From positions 1 through 64,000 of the forward strand of contig NZ_SSYA01000001.1 of NCBI RefSeq assembly GCF_004917065.1: DNA of 64,000 nt, read 5' to 3'. Both the position numbers and the translations under genes were made by a program. Shown piece after piece: positions 17,099 through 25,404 of this stretch; the first letter of the stretch is position 1; each line of letters starts with the position of its first letter. The stretch is from Geomonas ferrireducens (GTDB lineage Bacteria > Desulfobacterota > Desulfuromonadia > Geobacterales > Geobacteraceae). A model generated the notes under the pieces. That model saw nothing but the letters and a program-made list of their open reading frames with translations, ran no database searches and was not told where the DNA came from.

Positions 17099-17100
17099 TG

Positions 17101-17133
17101 AAAAAAAGAGGGGCCGCTTTCAGCGGCCCCTCT
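17101..17133 (-). terminator. Terminator after tRNA-Leu
   Basis: On the minus strand a 12-bp perfect stem (17107-17118 with 17122-17133, 3-nt loop) is followed by T (17101-17107). It ends the tRNA transcript and possibly the rpsA-ihfB read-through. Confidence 0.9.
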
Positions 17134-17157
17134 TCGTGTTCAATTTTCGGGTATGCG

Positions 17158-17244
17158 TGGTGCCCGGAGCCGGGGTCGAACCGGCACGTCCTTGCGAACG
17201 AGGGATTTTAAGTCCCTTGCGTCTACCAATTCCGCCATCCGGGC
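17158..17244 (-). tRNA. tRNA-Leu (anticodon UAA)
   Basis: The acceptor stem GCCCGGA (minus strand, 17244-17238) pairs with TCCGGGC and is followed by an encoded CCA. The anticodon loop CTTAAAA gives UAA. The long variable arm (CTCGTTCGCAAGGACG) and the T arm with GGTTCGACCCC are typical of tRNA-Leu. The length is 87 nt. It lies 21 nt after ihfB on the same strand. Confidence 0.98.
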
Positions 17245-17265
17245 CGATTCCCGTTCAACTTGCTG

Positions 17266-17547
17266 CTAGATGTTGTTCACGCGCTCGCGCAGGTCCTTCC
17301 CGGTCTTGAAAAACGGGGTTTTCTTGCTCGGAATGCTGACGATCTCGCCGCTCTTCGGGTTTCTGGCCTCGCGCGGCTCGCGGTCACGGATGGTGAAGCT
17401 GCCAAAGCCACGGATCTCCACCTTGTCGCCCTTGGTGAGGGCCTCGCTCATGGCGTCGAATACCATGGAGACTACTGCTTCGGAATCTTTGCGGGTGAGG
17501 GCACCACGCACTTCCACCAGTTTGTCGATCAGTTCGCTCTTTGTCAT
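17266..17547 (-). CDS. ihfB: Integration host factor beta subunit (HU/IHF family)
   Basis: This 93-residue DNA-bending protein has the HU/IHF signature FGSFTIRDREPREARNPKSGE (about 49-69) with the DNA-contact proline arm. Its position just after rpsA is the conserved rpsA-ihfB arrangement of proteobacteria, which supports the beta subunit rather than HU. ATG at 17547 has TGAGGTG 5 nt upstream. IHF assists sigma-54 promoters by bending DNA, which is relevant to the regulators in this window. Confidence 0.9.
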   Translation of the reverse strand: MTKSELIDKLVEVRGALTRKDSEAVVSMVFDAMSEALTKGDKVEIRGFGSFTIRDREPREARNPKSGEIVSIPSKKTPFFKTGKDLRERVNNI

Positions 17548-17601
17548 TTAAACACCTCAGTCAAAAAACTATTAGATTACTCAGTCGGCGAAGTGACTGG
17601 T

Positions 17602-19353
17602 CTATTCTTCAGTGCTCTTCTTCAGCTTCTCCTTGAGGAGATCGCCGAAGCTGGAGGTTGCCTCGCCCTGGCTGCCCATGTAGGAGGCCATCTCGGCTTT
17701 CTCCATCGCGGTCTGCAGCGCCTTGATGGAGAGGGCGATCTTCTTCTCGACCATGTCCACGTTCAGGACGGCCGCCTCGAGCTCATCGCCTACGTTGGCG
17801 AAGTCTTTCGGGGAAGCGACTTTCTCGTAGGAGATCTCGGAGACATGGATCAGACCTTCGATCCCTTCCTCGATCTCGACGAAGATGCCGAAGTCGGTCA
17901 CGGAGGTCACCTTGCCGTTGACCTTGGAGCCCGGCTTGTACTTCCTGGGGATCTCTTCCCACGGATCCGGAACCAGCTGCTTGATGCCGAGGGAGAGACG
18001 CTCGTTCTCGACGTCGATGTTGAGAACGACGGCCTGAACGGTCTGCCCTTTGGAGAAGAGCTCGCCCGGGTGCTTCACGCGGCGGGTCCAGGAGATGTCG
18101 GAGACGTGGACCAGGCCGTCGATGCCGTCTTCGATGCCGATGAAGACACCGAAGTCGGTGATGTTCTTGATCTGGCCTTCGATCTTGGTACCGACCGGGT
18201 AACGCTCCCCGATCACGGTCCAAGGGTTCACTTCGGTCTGCTTGATGCCCAGGGAGATCCTGCGGTTGCCCGGATCGACCCCGAGGATCACTGCCTCGAC
18301 GTCCTCACCTACCTTGAGGATTTCGGACGGATGACGTACACGGCGGGTCCAGGACATCTCGGAGACGTGCACCAGGCCTTCGATGCCGTCCTCGAGGGAG
18401 ATGAATGCGCCGTAGTCGGTGAGGCTCACGACCTTGCCGCTGACGCGCTCGCCTTCCCTGTAACGATCGCCCACGTTGAGCCACGGATCGGGCACGGTCT
18501 GCTTGAGGCCCAGGGAGATTTTCCCTTTCTCGCGGTCGTACTTGAGGACCATCACCTTCAGGGTGTCGCCCACCTTCACCATCTCGGAGGGGTGGCCAAG
18601 CCTGCCCCAGGACATGTCGGTGACGTGGAGGAGACCGTCAACGCCGCCCAGGTCGACGAACGCACCGTACTCGGCGATGTTCTTCACCTGGCCGTTCACG
18701 ATGTCGCCTTCTTTCAGGGTCGCGAGGGTTTCGGTCCTTGCCTTGTCGCGCTCCTCCTCGAGAAGGACGCGGCGGGAAAGCACGAGGTTGCCGCGCTTTC
18801 TGTTCAGCTTGAGGATGCGGAACTGGTAGGTCTGGCCGATGAAGCGGTCCATGTTGCCGCCGGGACGCAGGTCAACCTGCGATGCCGGGAGGAACGCCTC
18901 GACGCCGACGTCTACGGTCATGCCGCCTTTCACCTTGCCGGTGATCTTCCCTTCGATTACGCCACCCTCGCCGGCTGCGGCGATGGTCTCCCAGGCGACC
19001 TGGGAATCGGCCTTCTTCTTGGAAAGGACCATGTGGCCGCGGATGTTCTCACCGCGCTCGAAGTAGACGTTCACCTCGTCGCCGACCTTGACGGTCAGGT
19101 CGCCGTTCTCGTCGATGAACTCGGCAATGCGGATGGCACCCTCGGACTTGTAGCCGACATCGACCAGCACCACGTCCTGCTCGATCTGGACCACGACGGC
19201 CTTGACCACTTCGCCGCTCTGCGGCTGCCTCAGGCTGTCCTGGAAAAGGTCGGCAAACTCGCCACCTTCGGCCTGGTCCAGCTCCTCGTCATTATCGTGT
19301 AACCGCCTAATCGGCATATCTTTTTTCTTGAAGCTGCGTTTTTCTTCACCCAT
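17602..19353 (-). CDS. rpsA: 30S ribosomal protein S1
   Basis: This 583-residue protein contains six S1 RNA-binding repeats. The last four are very clear, each with a G(A/V)FV or GVFI strand, a GLVHVS segment and an HPSE or HPGE turn. S1 brings mRNA to the small ribosomal subunit. The order cmk-rpsA-ihfB is conserved in proteobacteria, here with ispH between cmk and rpsA. ATG at 19353 has GAGGGGG some 11 nt upstream. A second ATG, 12 codons on, is possible. Confidence 0.97.
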   Translation of the reverse strand: MGEEKRSFKKKDMPIRRLHDNDEELDQAEGGEFADLFQDSLRQPQSGEVVKAVVVQIEQDVVLVDVGYKSEGAIRIAEFIDENGDLTVKVGDEVNVYFERGENIRGHMVLSKKKADSQVAWETIAAAGEGGVIEGKITGKVKGGMTVDVGVEAFLPASQVDLRPGGNMDRFIGQTYQFRILKLNRKRGNLVLSRRVLLEEERDKARTETLATLKEGDIVNGQVKNIAEYGAFVDLGGVDGLLHVTDMSWGRLGHPSEMVKVGDTLKVMVLKYDREKGKISLGLKQTVPDPWLNVGDRYREGERVSGKVVSLTDYGAFISLEDGIEGLVHVSEMSWTRRVRHPSEILKVGEDVEAVILGVDPGNRRISLGIKQTEVNPWTVIGERYPVGTKIEGQIKNITDFGVFIGIEDGIDGLVHVSDISWTRRVKHPGELFSKGQTVQAVVLNIDVENERLSLGIKQLVPDPWEEIPRKYKPGSKVNGKVTSVTDFGIFVEIEEGIEGLIHVSEISYEKVASPKDFANVGDELEAAVLNVDMVEKKIALSIKALQTAMEKAEMASYMGSQGEATSSFGDLLKEKLKKSTEE

Positions 19354-19421
19354 CGAAAACTGTACCCCCTCGTGTAATCTCCGTATAAAATCGAGCTAAT
19401 CTAGCACATCGGCCAAAAATA

Positions 19422-20273
19422 TCAACCTATTTTATCTTCATCTATAGCCGAAATGCGAGCTATCACCTCATCGATCAACCACTTCGGCGTCGAAGCGCCC
19501 GCCGTGACCCCCACGCGACTCACCCCCTCGAACCAGGCCGGATCGATCTGCCCGGCGGTCTCGATATGGTGCGTGCGCGGCAGGAGCTCCCGGCAGATCT
19601 GGGCCAAGCGTTTCGTGTTGGCGCTGTTGAAACCGCCGATGACGATCATGCAATCGACCTCTCCGGCAAGCTTCTTGGTCTCGTACTGGCGCACCGCCGT
19701 GGCATCGCAAATGGTGTTGTAGACGCGGGTTTCCCCCCCGCGCTCCAGGCAGGAGGCGACGACGTCATTCAGGTGTTCGAAGGACTGGGTCGTTTGCGCC
19801 ACCACCCCCATCTTGGCCATGCGCGGCAGCCGGTCTACTTCCTTGCCGGAACTGACCACGTATACCCGCCCCGTCGCATAGGATACGATCCCCTGCACCT
19901 CGGGGTGCACGGCGTCACCCACGACGATCACGTCGTACCCCTCCTTGGAAAGGGTCGCCACGTGCTCCTGGGCCTTCTTGACGAACGGGCAGGTTGCGTC
20001 TACCACCTCGAGTTCCGCCTGCACCGCAGCCTCAAGCTCGCTCGAGGCGACGCCGTGGGAGCGGATGATGATGGTGCCGCCGTTTTTGACCTCCTCGACG
20101 CTCTCCACCGACTTGACCCCCATCTCTTCGAGCCGCTGCACGACCTGCGGCGAATGGATGATGGGACCCAAGGTGTAGGTGTCACCGCCGCGGTCGGCTG
20201 CGTCGAAGGCCAGGTGCGTCGCCCTTTTGACCCCGAAGCAGAACCCTGCGTGTTTTGCGAGTATGACTTCCAT
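19422..20273 (-). CDS. ispH: 4-hydroxy-3-methylbut-2-enyl diphosphate reductase
   Basis: This [4Fe-4S] enzyme makes IPP and DMAPP in the last step of the MEP isoprenoid pathway. The three cluster cysteines are visible at C12 (HAGFCFGVKRA), in DATCPFVKKAQEH and in YNTICDATAVRQ. The catalytic and binding motifs SHGV, THHIETA and TAGASTPKWLI are present. The 283 residues match the family. It is 3 nt downstream of cmk, so the two are co-transcribed. Confidence 0.96.
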   Translation of the reverse strand: MEVILAKHAGFCFGVKRATHLAFDAADRGGDTYTLGPIIHSPQVVQRLEEMGVKSVESVEEVKNGGTIIIRSHGVASSELEAAVQAELEVVDATCPFVKKAQEHVATLSKEGYDVIVVGDAVHPEVQGIVSYATGRVYVVSSGKEVDRLPRMAKMGVVAQTTQSFEHLNDVVASCLERGGETRVYNTICDATAVRQYETKKLAGEVDCMIVIGGFNSANTKRLAQICRELLPRTHHIETAGQIDPAWFEGVSRVGVTAGASTPKWLIDEVIARISAIDEDKIG

Positions 20274-20276
20274 GCT

Positions 20277-20981
20277 TTACCCCTTCTCCCCTTTGGCAAT
20301 GCGTTCGCGCACTGCCCTCTCCATGACCGCGAGCACCTCATCGATGGAGAGGCTGGTCGAATCGATGGGGAGTGCGTCGGCTGCCTGCTTGAGCGGCGCG
20401 TGTTCGCGCCCCTCGTCCTGCCGGTCGCGCTGGATCACCTTGGCGATGGTCTCTTCGAGGGTGGCGCTGTCGCCTCGAGCGGCAAGCTCCAGGTAGCGGC
20501 GCCTGCCGCGCTCTTCGGCGCTGGCGGAGAGGAAGAACTTCACCTCGGCGTCAGGGAAGACCACCGTGCCGATGTCGCGCCCTTCGAGGATCACTCCCCC
20601 CTTGGCACCCATGGCACGCTGCATGGTCAAAAGCGCCGCGCGCACCGGCTTTCTGGCCGATACGGCAGAGGTCAAAAGGCCGATCTCCTCGGTGCGGATC
20701 TCCCTGGAGACGTCCTCGCCGTTCGCAAGGACGCGGCACCCCTCGCCGTCCCGCACGAAGGTAATCTCAAGGGTTCGGCAGAGCTCGGCAAGTCCCGCGT
20801 CGTCGTCCGCGGCGATTCCCGCCCGCTTGGCCATCAGTGCCACGGCGCGGAACATGGCGCCGGTGTCTATGTGAATGTATCCGAGCCGCCTTGCCAAGAG
20901 CTTCGTGAGGCTGCTCTTCCCGGCCCCGGAGGGGCCATCTATCGCTACGATTACTCCGTTTTCTCTTACTGTGTCGCTCAA
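20277..20981 (-). CDS. cmk: Cytidylate kinase
   Basis: This enzyme phosphorylates CMP and dCMP using ATP. The P-loop GPSGAGKS is at 16-23, and the CMP-binding parts YIHIDTGAMFRA and LEGRDIGTVVFPDAEVKFFL follow, with a lid arginine region near RDRQDEGRE. The length of 234 is normal. Its start overlaps the aroA stop by 4 nt, giving translational coupling in the pheA-tyrA-aroA-cmk-ispH-rpsA run. Confidence 0.96.
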   Translation of the reverse strand: MSDTVRENGVIVAIDGPSGAGKSSLTKLLARRLGYIHIDTGAMFRAVALMAKRAGIAADDDAGLAELCRTLEITFVRDGEGCRVLANGEDVSREIRTEEIGLLTSAVSARKPVRAALLTMQRAMGAKGGVILEGRDIGTVVFPDAEVKFFLSASAEERGRRRYLELAARGDSATLEETIAKVIQRDRQDEGREHAPLKQAADALPIDSTSLSIDEVLAVMERAVRERIAKGEKG

Positions 20982-22267
20982 CGCCTTACTACCCCCTCAA
21001 GGAGTTCGCGGAAGCCGGGGAAGGATGTGGCGATGCACTCGACGTCGGAGATCGTGGTGTTCCCTTTTGCGGTAAGACCTGCCACCGTCATGGACATGGC
21101 TATCCTGTGGTCGCCGAAGCTGTCCGCCGCACACCCCTTCAGCGAGGCGACGCCGGTTATTTCCATGCCGTCCGGCGTCTCCGTCACGGTAACCCCGGCG
21201 CGTCTTAGGTTGTCCGCCATGGCGGCGATGCGGTCGGTTTCCTTCACCCTAAGTTCGGAGGCGTCCCGCACGACGGTGGTCCCTTCGGCGAGCGCTGCCG
21301 CGACGCAGATGGAGGGGAACTCGTCGATGGCGCGCGGCACCACCTCACCGGAGATCTCCATCGCCTTCAGCTTCGAGGAGCGCACCAGGAGGTCCGCCAC
21401 AGGTTCACCGGACTCCTCGCGCTCGTTCAGGAGCTCGATATCTCCCCCCATCCCCTTCAGGATGTCGAGGATGCCGGTGCGGGTCGGGTTGACGCCGACG
21501 CCGCGGATCAGGAGCTCGGAGCCCGGTACGATGAGCGCCGCCACCATGAAGAAGGCTGCCGAGGAGATGTCCCCGGGGACCACGATATCGCGTCCGGTAA
21601 GCTCGGGGCCGCCGAAGACCCGCACGCCCCCGGGGAAAGTCTCGACCCTGGCGCCGAAGGCGCGCAGCATGCGTTCCGAGTGGTCACGGGAGAGGTGCGG
21701 TTCGCGCACCACGGTCTCGCCGTCCGCGTACAGCCCTGCGAGCATGATGGCCGACTTCACCTGGGCGCTGGAAACCGGGGAGTCGTACTCGATGCCGGTC
21801 AGCTTTCCCCCCTGGATGGCGAGAGGCGCCTTTTCACCGCCGGCGCGTCCGCTGATGCGGGCGCCCATCCGGCTCAAGGGGCCCACCACGCGCTTCATCG
21901 GGCGGGCGCGCAGGTACTTGTCGCCGGAGAGAACCGAGAAGAAATTCTGGCCGGCAAGAAGGCCGGTAAGAAGGCGCATGGAGGTGCCGGAGTTGCCGCA
22001 ATCCAGCACGTCGCCCGGCTCTTCCAGGCCGTGCAGACCTTTGCCGTGGATGGTGACCGTCTCGCCGTCATCGTCGATTTGCACCCCCATGGCGCGAAAC
22101 GCCTCCAGGGTAGCCAAGGCGTCCTCGCCGCGCAGGAAGCCGGAAACCCGGGTGATCCCGCTGGCGATGGAGCCGAACATGATGGAGCGGTGCGAAATGG
22201 ACTTGTCCCCGGGGACACGGATTTCGCCGCGGATGCCGGTGGCGGGTTCAACGGTATAGCTTTGCAT
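20978..22267 (-). CDS. aroA: 3-phosphoshikimate 1-carboxyvinyltransferase (EPSP synthase)
   Basis: This enzyme joins shikimate 3-phosphate and PEP in the shikimate pathway. The PEP and shikimate site motifs are GDKSISHR (20-27), GNSGTSMRLL (near 95) and LRVKETDRIAAM near the C-terminus. The 429 residues match the family. ATG at 22267 has GAGGTG 5 nt upstream. It follows tyrA after a 147-nt gap holding a 9-bp tandem repeat. Confidence 0.97.
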   Translation of the reverse strand: MQSYTVEPATGIRGEIRVPGDKSISHRSIMFGSIASGITRVSGFLRGEDALATLEAFRAMGVQIDDDGETVTIHGKGLHGLEEPGDVLDCGNSGTSMRLLTGLLAGQNFFSVLSGDKYLRARPMKRVVGPLSRMGARISGRAGGEKAPLAIQGGKLTGIEYDSPVSSAQVKSAIMLAGLYADGETVVREPHLSRDHSERMLRAFGARVETFPGGVRVFGGPELTGRDIVVPGDISSAAFFMVAALIVPGSELLIRGVGVNPTRTGILDILKGMGGDIELLNEREESGEPVADLLVRSSKLKAMEISGEVVPRAIDEFPSICVAAALAEGTTVVRDASELRVKETDRIAAMADNLRRAGVTVTETPDGMEITGVASLKGCAADSFGDHRIAMSMTVAGLTAKGNTTISDVECIATSFPGFRELLEGVVRR

Positions 22268-22300
22268 GAAGCACCTCGGTGCGAGCTTTCACAATTTTTT

Positions 22301-22379
22301 GTCGGACTGGTCGGACTGGTCGGACTGGTCGGACTGGTCGGACTGGTCGGACTGGTCGGACTGGTCGGACTGGTCGGAC
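22301..22379. repeat. Tandem repeat of GTCGGACTG, about 8.8 copies
   Basis: Eight perfect 9-bp units plus 7 nt of a ninth lie between tyrA and aroA, inside the operon. They are followed by an imperfect GCTGCTG-rich run (22380-22416) that reaches the tyrA stop. Perfect identity suggests recent expansion and likely length variation between strains. Confidence 0.97.
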
Positions 22380-22414
22380 GGCGGCTGCTGGCTGCTGGCT
22401 GCTGACTGCTGCTG

Positions 22415-23275
22415 TTACAGAATCGCGTCCCGCTTTTGCTTGGAGTTCAGGAAGAAAGCCCGCAGCCCTTCGGCATCTTCGGCGGCAACCAAGCCGCGCA
22501 GCTTTTCCAGATACCCGGAGAAGAAATCCATCATCTCCAGAATCGCATCCTTGTTGGTGAGCGCGATATCACGCCACATCACCGGATCGGACGAGGCAAT
22601 CCGCGTGAAATCCCTGAACCCGCCGGCGGAAAAGGAGAGCAGATCGCCGCCGAACCGGTCGTAACCGTCAACGGCATTGACCAGCGAGTAGGCGACCATG
22701 TGGGGAAGATGCGATATCGCCGCCACCACCAAGTCGTGCTGCACCGGATCCATAAGCGGCACGTTTGACCCGGCCACCTTCCAGAGCTCGACCACCTTCT
22801 CCAGTGCGGCCGGATCGGTGTTCCCGGTCGGGGTGACGATGCACCGCCTCCCCTGGTACAAAGTGGAGAAGGACGCCTCTACACCGGAGTGTTCGGTACC
22901 GGCTATGGGATGCCCGCCGACGAACCAGGTTCCTTCCGGCATGAGCGGCTCGCATGCCGCAACCACGTACTCTTTCACGCTCCCGCCGTCGGTCACGATG
23001 CATCCTTTTGAGAGATGCGGCGCGATCTCAGCCACCACCTGCGGAATACTGCAAACCGGTGTCGCAACAAAGACCAGATCGGCCCCTTCGACTCCTTTTT
23101 TCGCATCGGTGGTGTAACTGTCCAAAACGCCCAGCTCGACGCCGCGCTTCAGGTTCGCCTCGCCGCGGCCGATGCCGACGACCTCACCCACGGCCTTCTT
23201 CTCACGCAGGACACGCGCGAGCGAACCGCCGATCAGACCGACGCCGATCACGGCCATCTTCTTGAAGTAGACCAT
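22415..23275 (-). CDS. tyrA: Prephenate dehydrogenase
   Basis: This enzyme oxidises prephenate (or arogenate) to the tyrosine precursor. The NAD-binding Rossmann motif GVGLIGGS is at 11-18, and the active-site pattern GGHPIAGTEHSG lies near 120 with the catalytic His. HDLVVAAISHLPH follows. The 286 residues fit a stand-alone TyrA without chorismate mutase or ACT domain. ATG at 23275 has GGGAG 7 nt upstream. It follows pheA closely. Confidence 0.95.
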   Translation of the reverse strand: MVYFKKMAVIGVGLIGGSLARVLREKKAVGEVVGIGRGEANLKRGVELGVLDSYTTDAKKGVEGADLVFVATPVCSIPQVVAEIAPHLSKGCIVTDGGSVKEYVVAACEPLMPEGTWFVGGHPIAGTEHSGVEASFSTLYQGRRCIVTPTGNTDPAALEKVVELWKVAGSNVPLMDPVQHDLVVAAISHLPHMVAYSLVNAVDGYDRFGGDLLSFSAGGFRDFTRIASSDPVMWRDIALTNKDAILEMMDFFSGYLEKLRGLVAAEDAEGLRAFFLNSKQKRDAIL

Positions 23276-23287
23276 GCTAGGACTCCC

Positions 23288-24367
23288 TCATTGGCGTGCT
23301 CGTGGGTAGGAGCCCAGCACCTTCACGAATTGGCAGCAGGTGGAGAGTTCTTTCACCGCCTCGGCCACTTCCGGGTCGTCGATGTGCCCGGTGAGGTCAA
23401 GGTAGAAGATGTACTCCCACGCCTTCCTCTTAAGCGGTCGCGATTCGATCTTGGAGAGGTTTATGTTGCGCTTGGCGAACGGCTCCAGCATGCGGTGCAG
23501 GATGCCGGCCTCGTCGCGGACCGAGAACATGAGCGAGGTCTTGTCGTCGCCGCAACGCTCGGCCATCTTCCGTCCGATGACCAGGAACCGGGTGAAGTTG
23601 TTCACCTGGTCCTCGATGCGCGCCTTGACGATCTTCAGGTTGTAGATCGACGAGGCGTACTCGCTGGCAATGGCCGCAGCGGTGTAATCCTCGGCGACGA
23701 TCTGCGCCGCGAGTGTCGTCGAGGCGACATCCACGAGCGGCACGTTGGGGAGGTTCTCGGCGAGCCACTTGCGGCACTGGGCCAAGGGCTGCGGGTGCGA
23801 ATAGACCTTCTTGATGTCCTCGAAACGCCCGGTGCGGGAGAGCAGGAAGTGGGAAACCTCGAGGAGCACCTCCGCGTTGATCTTCAGCTCGCTCTCCATG
23901 AACATGTCGAGCGTGTGCGAGATCATCCCCTCGGTGGTGTTCTCCACCGGGACCACGCCGTAATACGCCTCACCCTTCTCGACCGCCTCGAAGACGGCTG
24001 GGATGGAGCGCTCCGGCGAAAGCGAGGCGGAGAGTCCGAAATGCTGCATGGAGGCCAGGTGGCTGAAGGTGGCGCTGGGCCCCAGGAAGGCGACCTTGAG
24101 CGGCTTCTCCAAGGCAAGCGAGGCGGAGATGATCTCGCGGAACACGTCGCGGACCGCCTCAGACGGGAAGGGTCCCGGGTTCTCCGCGGTAAGCCGGTCG
24201 TAGATCTCCCTCTCGCGGCTGGGGACGTGGAAGTCGCTGCGGTTCTCGGTCTTCACCGCGCCGACCTGCATCACGAGCCTTGCCCGCTCGTTCAGAAGTT
24301 CCAGGATGTGGTCGTCAACCGCATCTATGTCCTGACGGAGTTTTGACAGAGTCTGCTTTTCTTTCAA
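23288..24367 (-). CDS. pheA: Bifunctional chorismate mutase/prephenate dehydratase (P-protein)
   Basis: This enzyme makes phenylpyruvate from chorismate. The domains are an AroQ chorismate mutase (about 1-85, IDAVDDHILELLNERARLV), a prephenate dehydratase (about 90-270, VAFLGPSATFSH, VPVENTTEGMI and the TRFLVIG signature) and an ACT regulatory domain (about 280-355, with ESRPLK, expected to bind phenylalanine). The start is TTG at 24367, with AAGG close upstream. It is the first gene of the aromatic operon and has a promoter at 24418-24446. Confidence 0.95.
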   Translation of the reverse strand: MKEKQTLSKLRQDIDAVDDHILELLNERARLVMQVGAVKTENRSDFHVPSREREIYDRLTAENPGPFPSEAVRDVFREIISASLALEKPLKVAFLGPSATFSHLASMQHFGLSASLSPERSIPAVFEAVEKGEAYYGVVPVENTTEGMISHTLDMFMESELKINAEVLLEVSHFLLSRTGRFEDIKKVYSHPQPLAQCRKWLAENLPNVPLVDVASTTLAAQIVAEDYTAAAIASEYASSIYNLKIVKARIEDQVNNFTRFLVIGRKMAERCGDDKTSLMFSVRDEAGILHRMLEPFAKRNINLSKIESRPLKRKAWEYIFYLDLTGHIDDPEVAEAVKELSTCCQFVKVLGSYPRARQ

Positions 24368-24401
24368 AGCCTTGGGTCGCCTTTCAGGAGGGATGGTGGC
24401 A

Positions 24402-24446
24402 CTTTGCGGAGCTGATACTTATAAGATACCCGCCGCAAAGATGCAA
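24402..24446 (-). promoter_or_regulatory. Promoter of the pheA operon with a centred dyad
   Basis: On the minus strand TTGCAT (24446-24441) and TATAAG (24423-24418) are 17 nt apart. The dyad CTTTGCGG (24402-24409)/CCGCAAAG (24433-24440) is centred on the -10 box, as an operator would be. No leader-peptide attenuator was seen. Confidence 0.5.
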
Positions 24447-24460
24447 CTTTTTTCTGTTTA

Positions 24461-25204
24461 CTATGAGACCTCGGCACGCGCCTCGGGGTTCATCGGGTTC
24501 ATGCGGACCGCCAGCGAGAAGAGGTATGGGTAGTCCTTCTGCAGGTGCGCCATGTAGGAGAGCCACTCGATGAGAAGGTAGGTATGGGCGCGTTTCATGT
24601 CGCCGCTTAGGTGGTCCATATCGCTTGCCGGCAGGCCCAAGAGCGAATGGCGCGCCTGGAGTTCCTCGATCAGGTGGAAAACGGCCCAGAGCAGGTCGGT
24701 GAAGGAATCGTGCTCGAGGAGGTTCGGGTTTTCCATGAGGGACAGCATCACCCCCTTCTTCTCGGCGAGAAAGCTCTTCAAAGCGGCGAGGTCGCCGACG
24801 CGGGAGTCGGGACGGACGTCGTGCGTGTCGAGGAAAAGACGGGCGGAGCGGTAATCATCATTCTTCCAGCGCACGTTGACCCTGAGATTCCTGGAGAGCT
24901 CCTCCCCGTCCTGATAGAAGGCCTGCAGATCCTTCAGAAGCGGCGTACCCACCTCGCTGAAAAAGATGCCGATCACCATATTGAGCTTCTTGATCATCGC
25001 CTCGCGTTCGCGCTCCTTCAGCACCCGCTCGATCATCAGGGTGACGAAGAGGACGTAGACCGGCAGGAAAGCGACGTTGGACATGAACCCGAAGCCGATC
25101 TCCTGCAGGCGGCCGAACGCGAAGTAATCCGCTAGGTACAGGACGAGGGACACCACGAGCAAAAGCAAGACGATGCGGTCCTTAGGCATGCGGAAAAATC
25201 TCAA
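24461..25204 (-). CDS. Hypothetical protein with two N-terminal membrane helices
   Basis: The protein begins with two hydrophobic segments (IVLLLLVVSLVLYLADYFAF and FMSNVAFLPVYVLFVTLMI). A cytoplasmic helical domain of about 170 residues follows, with no motif I recognise. TTG at 25204 is the preferred start because AGGAGG lies 6 nt upstream, and ATG at 25189 is the alternative. The frame also stays open upstream to 25285, into the repeat element. It is encoded directly after the ABC exporter operon and could belong to it, but about 200 bp with a repeat separate them. Confidence 0.65.
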   Translation of the reverse strand: MRFFRMPKDRIVLLLLVVSLVLYLADYFAFGRLQEIGFGFMSNVAFLPVYVLFVTLMIERVLKEREREAMIKKLNMVIGIFFSEVGTPLLKDLQAFYQDGEELSRNLRVNVRWKNDDYRSARLFLDTHDVRPDSRVGDLAALKSFLAEKKGVMLSLMENPNLLEHDSFTDLLWAVFHLIEELQARHSLLGLPASDMDHLSGDMKRAHTYLLIEWLSYMAHLQKDYPYLFSLAVRMNPMNPEARAEVS

Positions 25205-25242
25205 AGGGAGCCTCCTGAAGAAATAAAAGGCGTCAAGGCGAG

Positions 25243-25403
25243 AGGCTCTAACGCAAAGGCGCAGAGCCGCAAAGACGCAAAGCAAACCGAGTAATGGTTC
25301 AAAACCAAAGGCAGGGGGGTCTTATACTGGGTTTTCATCGAAAATACAAGAGTTTGGTTTCCTCTTTGCGCCTTCGCGGCTTGGCGTCTTTGCGTTAGAG
25401 CCT
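25243..25403. repeat. 160-bp element with 16-bp perfect terminal inverted repeats
   Basis: AGGCTCTAACGCAAAG (25243-25258) is the exact inverse of 25388-25403. The interior carries more copies of the CGCAAAG/CTTTGCG motif in both directions (25265-25281 and 25362-25380). It encodes nothing and lies between two minus-strand genes. The shape is that of a MITE or a paired REP element. Confidence 0.75.
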
Positions 25404-25404
25404 T

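Noticed and set aside
17260-19302. 680-residue plus-strand frame over ihfB and rpsA
   Set aside because: Both genes on the minus strand are certain. The plus frame crosses the intergenic gap and has no domain.
19566-22259. 897-residue plus-strand frame over ispH, cmk and aroA
   Set aside because: It is antisense to three identified enzymes.
25260-25290. GEMM (c-di-GMP) riboswitch, because of GACGCAAAGC
   Set aside because: The motif belongs to the inverted repeat element and lacks the rest of the aptamer.
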